From: Reyranella sp.
Lineage (GTDB): Bacteria > Pseudomonadota > Alphaproteobacteria > Reyranellales > Reyranellaceae
Direction: 5' to 3'
Length of the DNA stretch: 64,000 bases
Assembly: GCF_004297405.1 (NCBI RefSeq)
Contig: NZ_SCVC01000036.1
Coordinates: 62,001-126,000 of the forward strand
Below the pieces are notes generated by a model. That model searched no databases. It was not told the DNA's origin and saw nothing but the letters and a program-made list of their open reading frames with translations. Every line of letters starts with the position of its first letter. The first letter of the stretch is position 1. A program made the position numbers and the translations under genes. Of this stretch, positions 1-7,241 are shown in pieces.

Positions 1-268
1 CGGCGTTCTCCGACAGGAAGCCGTAGCCGGGATGGATGGCCTGCGCGCCGGTCCGCTTGGCCGCATCGATGATCTTCTCGGCGACGAGGTAGCTCTCGCG
101 GGCAGCAGACGGACCGATATGCACGGCCTCGTCGGCCATCGCGACATGGCGAGCGGTACGATCAGCATCGGAATAGACGGCCACCGTCTTGATGCCGAGC
201 CGCCGCGCCGTCTTGATGACGCGGCAGGCGATCTCGCCGCGGTTGGCGATCAGGATCTTGGAAAACAT
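1..268 (-). CDS. mccA: Methylcrotonyl-CoA carboxylase biotin-containing (alpha) subunit, 5' part only
   Basis: Only the first 89 codons lie in the window; the gene runs off the left edge. The N-terminus reads MFSKILIANRGEIACRVI, the classic opening of biotin carboxylase subunits, followed by a HPGYGFLSEN-type segment at the edge. The ATG overlaps the stop of the enoyl-CoA hydratase gene (TGATG), so it is translationally coupled to it. Biotin carboxylases of acetyl-, propionyl-, methylcrotonyl- and geranyl-CoA carboxylases look alike here; the neighbouring beta subunit and hydratase point to methylcrotonyl-CoA carboxylase (leucine catabolism). The biotinyl domain cannot be seen. Confidence 0.88.
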   Translation of the reverse strand, partial: MFSKILIANRGEIACRVIKTARRLGIKTVAVYSDADRTARHVAMADEAVHIGPSAARESYLVAEKIIDAAKRTGAQAIHPGYGFLSENA

Positions 269-1059
269 CAGGCGGCCCACCTTGGCTTGCGCTTGTTCAG
301 GAAGGCGCTCATGCCTTCGATCGCTTCTACGGTCGTGCACTGCGCGGCAACATGCTCGCCGATCAGGTCAGCAACCCGTGCATCGTGCGTCATGCCGTCG
401 ACTTCAGTGATGAGCTGCTTGATCAAGGTCTGCACCGACGGCGCACTGCGCTTCAGCTCTCCAGCCAGCTCTGCCACTGTGGCGTCGAGCGCACTGGCAT
501 CGACCACCTGATCGACCAAACCGATGCGCAATGCCGTCGCGGCGTCGAAGATTCCGCCGTGCATCAGAAGCTGGCGCGCCTTGCGCGGGCCCACGGCCTG
601 GATCAACACCGGGATGGCGATGCCGGCCAGCAAACCGTTACGCGCCGAGGTCAGGCCGAAACGGGCCGTGGACGCCGCCACGGCAAAATCGCAGGCCAGC
701 ATCAGGCCGACCCCTCCGCCCACCGCCGCGCCCTGGACACGCGCGATCGAGGGCTTGGGAAAGTCGTAGACCGCCTGCACCGCGCCCATCATAGCGTCAG
801 CGCCGACCCTGCGGGTGATGGCATCGAGCTCCGGCCAGGTCAGCACCCAGTTGAAGTCTCCGCCTGCAGAGAACGCCGGCCCCTCGCTTGCCACGACCAG
901 CACGCGCACGGCCTCGTCGGCCGCGAAGGCCTCGATCGTGTCGATGATGACGCGGGCGGTGTCGCCGTCGAAGGAGTTCATCTCCTTCGGCCGATTGAGG
1001 GTGAGCGTCGCCACGCCCCCTTCGACCTTGGTCAGGATGGAAGACGTCATGGTCTGCAT
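268..1059 (-). CDS. Enoyl-CoA hydratase/isomerase family protein, probable methylglutaconyl-CoA hydratase
   Basis: A 263-residue crotonase-fold protein. It shows the oxyanion-hole segments expected of the family (SEGPAFSAGGDFN near residue 70 and VQGAAVGGGVGLMLACD near residue 115). The start chosen overlaps the stop of mccB as TGATG; an ATG three codons later is the alternative. It sits between the two carboxylase subunits, the place where LiuC/AUH-type methylglutaconyl-CoA hydratase is found in leucine and isovalerate degradation clusters. The substrate is therefore inferred from context; sequence alone supports only the hydratase/isomerase family. No signal peptide, so cytoplasmic. Confidence 0.85.
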   Translation of the reverse strand: MQTMTSSILTKVEGGVATLTLNRPKEMNSFDGDTARVIIDTIEAFAADEAVRVLVVASEGPAFSAGGDFNWVLTWPELDAITRRVGADAMMGAVQAVYDFPKPSIARVQGAAVGGGVGLMLACDFAVAASTARFGLTSARNGLLAGIAIPVLIQAVGPRKARQLLMHGGIFDAATALRIGLVDQVVDASALDATVAELAGELKRSAPSVQTLIKQLITEVDGMTHDARVADLIGEHVAAQCTTVEAIEGMSAFLNKRKPRWAA

Positions 1060-2666
1060 CACATCCGGAAGACGCCGAACTTGGTCGGGCCGATCGGCTG
1101 GTTCATTGCCGCCGACAGGCCCAGCGCCAGCGCCATGCGCGTGTCGGCCGGATCGAGGATGCCGTCGTCCCACAGCCGCGCCGTGGCGTAGTACGGATGG
1201 CCCTCGCGCTCGTACTGATCGCGGATCGGCTGCTTGAACTTCTCTTCCTCTTCCTTCGACCAGGCGCCGCCCTTGGCCTCGATATTGTCGCGGCGCACCG
1301 TGGCCAGCACGCTGGCCGCCTGCTCGCCGCCCATGACCGAGATGCGTGCCGAGGGCCACATCCAGAGGAAGCGCGGGCTATAGGCGCGGCCGCACATGCC
1401 GTAGTTGCCGGCGCCGTAGCTACCACCGACGATCACCGTGAACTTCGGCACGTTCACCGTCGAAACCGCCGTCACCATCTTGGCGCCGTCGCGGGCGATG
1501 CCGCCCGCTTCGTACTTACGGCCGACCATGAAGCCCGTGATGTTCTGCAGGAAGAGCAGTGGAATGCCGCGCTGGCCGCAGAGTTCGATGAAGTGCGCAG
1601 CTTTCAGCGCCGATTCGTTGAACAAGATGCCGTTGTTGGCGACGATGCCGATCGGATAGCCCCAGATGCGGGCAAAGCCGGTCACCAAGGTCGTGCCGTA
1701 GAGATGCTTGAACTCGTCGAGTTCACTGCCGTCGACCAGGCGCGCAATGACCTCGCGCATGTCGTAGGGCGTGCGGCTGTCGGGCGGCACCACGCCGTAG
1801 AGTTCCTCGGCGGCGTAGAGCGGATCGCGTGGCGGCAGCAGCGACGCCGAGGGTGACTTCTTCCAGTTGAGGTTGGCCACGATGCGCCGCGCCATGCCGA
1901 GCGCGTGACTGTCGTTCTGGGCATAGTGGTCGGCAACACCTGAGGTGCGGGCGTGGACGTCGGCGCCGCCGAGATCCTCGGCGCTCACCACCTCGCCGAT
2001 GGCCGCCTTCACCAGCGGCGGACCGGCCAGGAAGATCGTGCCCTGCTTGCGCACGATGATGGTCTCGTCGCTCATCGCCGGCACATAGGCGCCGCCCGCG
2101 GTGCAGGAGCCCATCACGACGGCGATCTGCGGGATGCCCTGCGCCGACATGTTGGCCTGGTTGTAGAAGATGCGGCCGAAGTGGGTCTTGTCCGGAAAGA
2201 CCTCGGGCCATTGCGGCAGGTTGGCGCCGCCGGAATCGACCATGTAGATGCAGGGAAGCCGGTTCTCCATCGCCACTTCCTGGGCACGGAGATGCTTCTT
2301 CACCGTCATCGGGTAGTAGGTGCCGCCCTTCACGGTGGCGTCGTTGCAGACGATCACGCATTCGACGCCGCTCACCCGGCCGATACCGGTGATCACGCTC
2401 GCGCCGGGCGACTCGTTTTTGTACATGTCGAGCGCCGCCAGCGGCGACAGCTCAAGGAACGGCGAACCTGGATCAAGTAGCGCCCGCACCCGCTCGCGTG
2501 GCAGCAGCTTCCCGCGTGCCACATGGCGTTTGCGCGATTCCTCGCCACCACCGAGGCGGATCTGGTCGGTGCGCTGGCGCAAATCCGAGAGCTGCGCGCG
2601 CATCGCCTCGGCATTGCGCTTGAAGGTGTCGGAGCGGGTGTCGATCTGGGAGGAAAGTACAGTCAT
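1059..2666 (-). CDS. mccB: Methylcrotonyl-CoA carboxylase carboxyltransferase (beta) subunit
   Basis: A 535-residue carboxyltransferase, the usual length for MCC beta. It carries the acyl-CoA carboxyltransferase landmarks: GGTYYPMTVKKHLRAQE, the Gly-rich DSGGANLPQ and GSCTAGGAYVPAMSDE in the N-terminal half, and GGSYGAGNYGMCGRAY with QAASVLA in the C-terminal half. These are typical of MCC/GCC beta rather than propionyl-CoA carboxylase. With the biotin subunit it converts 3-methylcrotonyl-CoA to 3-methylglutaconyl-CoA, which the coupled hydratase would use next. No strong Shine-Dalgarno is seen upstream of the ATG. Geranyl-CoA carboxylase is a less likely alternative. Confidence 0.9.
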   Translation of the reverse strand: MTVLSSQIDTRSDTFKRNAEAMRAQLSDLRQRTDQIRLGGGEESRKRHVARGKLLPRERVRALLDPGSPFLELSPLAALDMYKNESPGASVITGIGRVSGVECVIVCNDATVKGGTYYPMTVKKHLRAQEVAMENRLPCIYMVDSGGANLPQWPEVFPDKTHFGRIFYNQANMSAQGIPQIAVVMGSCTAGGAYVPAMSDETIIVRKQGTIFLAGPPLVKAAIGEVVSAEDLGGADVHARTSGVADHYAQNDSHALGMARRIVANLNWKKSPSASLLPPRDPLYAAEELYGVVPPDSRTPYDMREVIARLVDGSELDEFKHLYGTTLVTGFARIWGYPIGIVANNGILFNESALKAAHFIELCGQRGIPLLFLQNITGFMVGRKYEAGGIARDGAKMVTAVSTVNVPKFTVIVGGSYGAGNYGMCGRAYSPRFLWMWPSARISVMGGEQAASVLATVRRDNIEAKGGAWSKEEEEKFKQPIRDQYEREGHPYYATARLWDDGILDPADTRMALALGLSAAMNQPIGPTKFGVFRM

Positions 2667-2722
2667 GTCCGAGCAAAACTGCCCGGACCGGCGGCCCCGT
2701 GCAAGCGAGCGCTTACGGTTGT

Positions 2723-3814
2723 TTAGGGCTGCTGCAGGTGCGGCAGGCGGGACATGATCCGCCAGCTCGCGGACTGCTGAACGAAAGCCCGCTGATTGGC
2801 GAGGGCCGCGCCGAAATCAGGGTCGCGTTCGGCCTGCTCCTTCAGCACGATTTCGGTGTTCTTGCGAAACGCGGCGAGCACATCTGCCGACCATTCGCGG
2901 ATCACGACACCCGACGCCTTGAGCTTTTCCATCGCGATGGCCTGCACATTGGGCGAGCGGCCCAGCATCCAGGCGATATTGGCCTGGCAAGCTGTCTCTA
3001 TCTGCACCCGCAATGCTGGCGGCAGCGCCATCCATTTGTCCTTGCGCATCAGGAAGTCGAGCAGGGCCGAGGGCTGCTGCCAGCCCGGCATGTAGTAAGG
3101 CAAGCCGAGCTTGTCGAAACCCAGGGCGGCATCCATGGCAGGCGTCGACATCTCGCCGCCATCCACGTTGCCCTGCTGCAGCTTGTAGAAGAATTCGCCC
3201 GGCGGCAGCGGTACCGGCACGGCGCCCATACGCGCGATCACTTCGGCGGCCATCTTGCCGTAGCGCAGGCGCTGGCCCTTGAAGTCGGCCACCGTGTTGA
3301 CGTCGCTGCGGAACCAACCACCGCCCTTGGGTCCCTGGATCCCGCATGGGATGCCCGCGATGCCCAGCTTCTCATAGGCCTGACGGTGGATGCGGCTGCC
3401 GTCACCCTCCAGCATCCAGGAGATCATGTCCTCCGGGCCGGGGCCGAACGGCACCGTGGCGAACACCCCGAACACCGGCGCCTTGGCGGCGGCATAGCCC
3501 GTCCAGGTGAAGCCGGCCTCGAGGTCGCCGTTCTGCAAGGCATCGACCATCTCGGACGTCGGCGTCAGTCGCCCAGGCTCGACGATCTTGATGGCCAGCG
3601 CCCCGCCCGACATGTGTTTGACAGTGCGGGTGAAGACGCGGACGCCCTCACCGGAGCCTGGAAGCGCCGGGTTGAAGGCCGTCTGCATATGGATAATGCG
3701 GCTGGAGTCGCCGTTCTTGCCAGGTGGCTGGGCCTTGTCCTGGGCGACAGCGAGACCCGCCGCCGCAACCAGCGCTGCGGCGAGGCCAATGATTTTCGCA
3801 GTATTACGGCGCAC
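2723..3814 (-). CDS. TRAP transporter substrate-binding protein (DctP family)
   Basis: A 363-residue periplasmic receptor with a signal peptide of about 24 residues (Lys near the start, hydrophobic AALVAAAGLAVA, cleavage near AVAQ). The DctP fold is shown by HMQTAFNPALPGSGEGVRVF at the mature N-terminus, the DFKGQRLRYGK motif and the EFFYKLQQGNVDGGE region; DctP proteins bind carboxylates or other small acids. It lies between mccB and the acyl-CoA dehydrogenase on the same strand, but no DctQ or DctM membrane genes are adjacent. It must use membrane subunits encoded elsewhere or serve another role. The ligand is unknown; a branched-chain or aromatic acid is a guess from the neighbours. Confidence 0.87.
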   Translation of the reverse strand: MRRNTAKIIGLAAALVAAAGLAVAQDKAQPPGKNGDSSRIIHMQTAFNPALPGSGEGVRVFTRTVKHMSGGALAIKIVEPGRLTPTSEMVDALQNGDLEAGFTWTGYAAAKAPVFGVFATVPFGPGPEDMISWMLEGDGSRIHRQAYEKLGIAGIPCGIQGPKGGGWFRSDVNTVADFKGQRLRYGKMAAEVIARMGAVPVPLPPGEFFYKLQQGNVDGGEMSTPAMDAALGFDKLGLPYYMPGWQQPSALLDFLMRKDKWMALPPALRVQIETACQANIAWMLGRSPNVQAIAMEKLKASGVVIREWSADVLAAFRKNTEIVLKEQAERDPDFGAALANQRAFVQQSASWRIMSRLPHLQQP

Positions 3815-3930
3815 GACCGACCATCCGTCGCCCGGCTCCCCCAGCTCCCCCGACCGCTTTTGCGGCCTTATTCACACACCGGGTGAGCTTTGCACGCGCC
3901 GGGGCCGGGAACAAGGGAAAGACGGGCCCC

Positions 3931-5067
3931 CTACAAAGAGCCCAATCCGCGACCGATCAGGATGCGCTGCACGTCGCTGGTGCCTTCGTAGATCTGGCAG
4001 ACGCGAACATCGCGCCAGATCTTCTCCACCAGGTAGTCCGAAACGTACCCGTAACCGCCGTGGATCTGAATAGCGGCCGAGCACACCTCCTCGGCCATTT
4101 CCGAAGCATATAGCTTCGCCATTGCGGCTTCGGTGAGGCATGGGCGCCCAGCGGCACGCAACGTTGCCGCATGCAGAACCATCTGCCGGGCAACGGTGAT
4201 CTTGGTGGCCATATCGGCCAGCCGAAACTGTATCGCCTGGTGATTGGCGATCGCCGTGCCGAAGGCCACGCGCTCGTTGGCGTAGCTGCGTGCGGCCTCG
4301 AACGCCGCACGCGCCATGCCGACAGCTTGGGCCGCGATGCCAATGCGACCAGCCTCCAGGTTGGCAAGCGCAATGCGGTAGCCCTCGCCTTCCGCACCGA
4401 GCAGGGCGTCAGCGCCGACCGTGCAATCCTCGAAGGCTATCTGGCAGGTATCGGATGATTTCTGGCCGAGCTTCTTCTCCACCGAGGCGACGCGATAGCC
4501 GGCCGTCTTGGTCGGTACGATGAAGCAGGAGATGCCACGCTTGGGAGCTGCCGGATCGGTCACGGCGAAGACCAGCGCCACGTCGGCGGTGCGGCCCGAG
4601 GTGATGAACTGCTTCACGCCGTTCAGCGCCCAGCCGTTGCCGCGGCGCTCGGCGCGTGTCTTGAGATTGGAAGCATCCGAACCGGCGTGTGGCTCGGTGA
4701 GGCAGAAGGCACCCAGCATCTCGCCGCGCGCCAGCGGCTTCAGCCAGCGCTCCTTCTGCTCGGACGAACCGTAGGCCAGCAGCGCCGCGCAGTCGGGAGA
4801 GTTGTTGACGCTCATCACCGTCGAGAGGCCGCCGTCTGCCGCCGCGATCTCCTCGAGCGCCAGCACATACGAGACCATGTCGGAACCGGCACCGCCCCAT
4901 TCCTCGGGTACACACATGCCCATGAAGCCCATGCGCCCCATCTCGGCGAGAAGCGTGCGCGGGATCTCGCCCGCGGCCTCCCAGGTACGAACATTGGGCA
5001 GCACCTGCTCCTGCGCAAAGGCGCGGGCGGTATCGCGGATCAGGGTCTGTTCTTCGCTGAGCAGCAT
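3931..5067 (-). CDS. Acyl-CoA dehydrogenase, short/branched-chain type
   Basis: A 378-residue flavoprotein of normal family length. Motifs include AFCLTEPHAGSDASN and KQFITSGRTADV (FAD contacts), AIQIHGGYGY and the C-terminal IYEGTSDVQRILIGR. The Glu of YEGTSD is the catalytic base in short-chain and most other acyl-CoA dehydrogenases; isovaleryl-CoA dehydrogenase has its base elsewhere and lacks Glu here. So, although it lies in a leucine-type operon, it looks like a butyryl-, isobutyryl- or 2-methylbutyryl-CoA dehydrogenase rather than a standard LiuA. It would pass electrons to electron-transfer flavoprotein. It sits 15 nt downstream of the SDR gene. Confidence 0.9.
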   Translation of the reverse strand: MLLSEEQTLIRDTARAFAQEQVLPNVRTWEAAGEIPRTLLAEMGRMGFMGMCVPEEWGGAGSDMVSYVLALEEIAAADGGLSTVMSVNNSPDCAALLAYGSSEQKERWLKPLARGEMLGAFCLTEPHAGSDASNLKTRAERRGNGWALNGVKQFITSGRTADVALVFAVTDPAAPKRGISCFIVPTKTAGYRVASVEKKLGQKSSDTCQIAFEDCTVGADALLGAEGEGYRIALANLEAGRIGIAAQAVGMARAAFEAARSYANERVAFGTAIANHQAIQFRLADMATKITVARQMVLHAATLRAAGRPCLTEAAMAKLYASEMAEEVCSAAIQIHGGYGYVSDYLVEKIWRDVRVCQIYEGTSDVQRILIGRGLGSL

Positions 5068-5082
5068 CGGCCTTCGCTTGCG

Positions 5083-5754
5083 TTACCAGTCAATCGGGCT
5101 GCCATCGTAGTTGATGAACCGGCCGTTGTCGGCGGGCTTCAGCCCGTCGATCACCTTCACCATCGACGGCACGCTCTCGGCAATGGTGAGCGTGGCCTGC
5201 GCGCCGCCCATGTCGGTCTGCACCCAGCCGGGATGCAGCACGACGCAGGTCACGCCTTTTGCCGCCACGTCCCGGGCCACACAGCTCCATTCCATGTTCA
5301 ACGCCGTCTTGCTGGCGCGGTACGCGTAGCTGCCACCACCATTATTCGCGATGCTGCCCATGCGGCTCGAGATCGCCACCAGCTTGCGCTCAGTCGAGCG
5401 CGCGACGTGGTCGACGAAGGCTCCGGCCATCATCAGTGGCGCCAGGGCATTCACCTCGAAGACTTCACGCCACGTCGCCGGATCGATCTCTCCCAGGGCC
5501 GAGGCCCTCCCGGCAGAGATGCCGGCGTTGCAGATCAGCACGTCGATCACCTCGCCCGACAGTTTCTGGGCGAGAGCCTTGACCGCCGCGTAGTCGGTGA
5601 CTTCGAGCTTGTGGGCGTGGATATCGCCCGTGATCCCCTTCAGGGCTTCGGGCTTGCGGGCGCAGGCATGAATCTTCCAGCCCTTGGCCGCGTACTGCTT
5701 CACGAAGTCGAGGCCAAGGCCACGCGCGGCGCCGGTGATCAGAACGGTACTCAT
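5083..5754 (-). CDS. SDR family oxidoreductase, C-factor-like
   Basis: A 223-residue short-chain dehydrogenase. The N-terminal Rossmann motif TGAARGLG, the NAG motif (LICNAGIS) and the active-site SSRMGS...YAYRASKTAL (Ser, Tyr, Lys) are all present, so it should be an active NAD(P)-dependent oxidoreductase. The short length and GWVQTDMGG after the active site resemble the C-factor/sniffer-type subgroup. It is the first gene of the leftward operon and is followed after 15 nt by the acyl-CoA dehydrogenase, suggesting shared expression; the substrate cannot be told. SmpB lies just upstream on the same strand (22 nt), so transcription may be continuous with it. Confidence 0.85.
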   Translation of the reverse strand: MSTVLITGAARGLGLDFVKQYAAKGWKIHACARKPEALKGITGDIHAHKLEVTDYAAVKALAQKLSGEVIDVLICNAGISAGRASALGEIDPATWREVFEVNALAPLMMAGAFVDHVARSTERKLVAISSRMGSIANNGGGSYAYRASKTALNMEWSCVARDVAAKGVTCVVLHPGWVQTDMGGAQATLTIAESVPSMVKVIDGLKPADNGRFINYDGSPIDW

Positions 5755-5776
5755 GCGGGGGCTCCCCTCCGGAGGT

Positions 5777-6250
5777 TCAGCGACGAGTCGACATCAACCG
5801 GGCACGCTGGCGCTGCCAGTCGCGATCCTTGATGGACTGGCGCTTGTCGTGCGCCTGTTTGCCGGTGACGAGAGCGATCTCGATCTTGGCGCGACCCCGC
5901 GGATTGAAATAGACCTGCAGCGGCACGACGGTGCGGCCCTCGCGCTGGATGGCGCCGATCAGCTTGTTGATCTGCTTCCGGTGCAGCAGCAGCTTCCGAG
6001 GCCGCCGCGGCTCATGGTTAAAGCGGTTGCCGGAGGCGTAGACCGGGATGTTGGCGTTGACCAGCCAGGCCTCGCCGCCTTCCTCCGTCACGTAGGACTC
6101 GGCGATCGTGCTGCGCCCGCCGCGCAGCGACTTCACTTCGGTGCCGGTCAGAGCCAGCCCCGCTTCGAAGGTTTCCTCGATGAAGTAGTTATGCCGCGCC
6201 TTGCGGTTCTGGGCCACAACGGTGCGGTCCAGTTCCGGTTTCTTGGCCAC
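5777..6250 (-). CDS. smpB: SsrA-binding protein SmpB
   Basis: A 157-residue protein of the usual SmpB length. It has the conserved opening VVAQNRKARHNYFIEETFEAG, GTEVKSLRGGR, ESYV, NRFNHEPRRPRKLLLH and the basic C-terminal tail GKQAHDKRQSIKDRDWQR that inserts into the decoding centre. SmpB binds tmRNA and carries it to stalled ribosomes for trans-translation. It lies 33 nt downstream of dapA on the same strand, a pairing common in alphaproteobacteria. No ssrA gene is visible in this window. Confidence 0.97.
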   Translation of the reverse strand: MAKKPELDRTVVAQNRKARHNYFIEETFEAGLALTGTEVKSLRGGRSTIAESYVTEEGGEAWLVNANIPVYASGNRFNHEPRRPRKLLLHRKQINKLIGAIQREGRTVVPLQVYFNPRGRAKIEIALVTGKQAHDKRQSIKDRDWQRQRARLMSTRR

Positions 6251-6283
6251 AGGACGCTCGTGTTATCGGGACTCTTAGATTGG

Positions 6284-7162
6284 CTAGTTGATCAGGCCGG
6301 CGTGGACCATTGCCTCACGCACCTGCTTCTTGGTTGCCTCGGTGCATTCGACGAGAGGCAGGCGCATCTTGGCACCCGACTGGCCCAGCAGCTCGGCGCC
6401 ATACTTCACCGGGCCGGGGCTGGTCTCGACGAACAGCGCCTTGTGCAGCGGCATCAGCCGGTCCTGGAGCTCGAACACCTTGTCGAGGTCGCGCTTCTTC
6501 CAGGCGTCGTGCATGTCGCCGCACAGACGCGGCGCGATGTTGGCCGTCACCGAGATGCAACCATCACCACCCTGCGCCAGGAAGCCGACGGCGCTCGCAT
6601 CCTCGCCGGAGAGCTGGATGAAGCCTTTCTTGGCCTTGAGCTTGGTGAGCGTCGGCCGCGCCATGTCGTAGCTGGCGTCCTTGATGCCGATGATGTTCTG
6701 GACCTGCGAGAGGCGCACGACGGTCTCGACCTGCATGTCGCCGCCGGTTCGCGGCGGCACGTTGTAGAGCAGGATCGGAATGTCGACGGCCTCGGCCACT
6801 GCCTTGAAATGCTGGAACAGGCCTTCCTGGGTCGGCTTGTTGTAATAGGGCACGACCAGCATGGCGGCGTCGGCGCCCGCCTGCTTGGCGTGCCGGGTGA
6901 GCTCGATCGCCTCCTCGGTCGAGTTCGAGCCGGTGCCGGCGATCACCGGAACGCCGGTGCCCTTGGCGGTCTGGATGCAGATATCGATGACCCGCTTGTG
7001 CTCTTCCATGGAGAGCGTGGGCGATTCGCCGGTCGTGCCGCACGGGACGAGCCCGTCGGTGCCCTCGGCGATCTGCCAGGCCACGAACTTCTCGAATCCC
7101 TTCTCGTCGACCGACCCGTTCTTGAACGGCGTAATCAGCGCGACGAGCGACCCGGTGAACAT
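6284..7162 (-). CDS. dapA: 4-hydroxy-tetrahydrodipicolinate synthase DapA
   Basis: A 292-residue TIM-barrel aldolase, full length for DapA. The PCGTTGESPTLS motif near residue 43, the Tyr of LLYNVPPRTG and the Schiff-base Lys of IIGIKDASYD are present. It condenses pyruvate with aspartate semialdehyde in the lysine and diaminopimelate pathway. The ATG has a strong Shine-Dalgarno (GGAGGA, 4 nt spacing). A sigma70-like promoter is visible upstream. It is the first gene of a probable dapA-smpB transcript and is divergent from the lytic transglycosylase gene, so two genes concerned with peptidoglycan share a 79-nt gap. Confidence 0.95.
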   Translation of the reverse strand: MFTGSLVALITPFKNGSVDEKGFEKFVAWQIAEGTDGLVPCGTTGESPTLSMEEHKRVIDICIQTAKGTGVPVIAGTGSNSTEEAIELTRHAKQAGADAAMLVVPYYNKPTQEGLFQHFKAVAEAVDIPILLYNVPPRTGGDMQVETVVRLSQVQNIIGIKDASYDMARPTLTKLKAKKGFIQLSGEDASAVGFLAQGGDGCISVTANIAPRLCGDMHDAWKKRDLDKVFELQDRLMPLHKALFVETSPGPVKYGAELLGQSGAKMRLPLVECTEATKKQVREAMVHAGLIN

Positions 7163-7191
7163 GGCTTCCTCCGATTTTGCCTTGATAATTC

Positions 7192-7220
7192 ACTCTAGGC
7201 TCCGGGGTACGCCCCTGCAA
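7192..7220 (-). promoter_or_regulatory. Candidate sigma70 promoter of dapA
   Basis: On the minus strand TTGCAG (-35, 7220-7215) and TAGAGT (-10, 7197-7192) are separated by 17 nt, and the dapA ATG follows about 30 nt downstream of the -10. The match is good but not perfect, and it lies in the only non-coding gap between the divergent genes. Confidence 0.5.
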
Positions 7221-7241
7221 GGTTGGCAACTTGCCATTGTG

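Noticed and set aside
3931..5067. Isovaleryl-CoA dehydrogenase (LiuA)
   Set aside because: The catalytic Glu is at the short-chain position (YEGTSD), which isovaleryl-CoA dehydrogenases lack.
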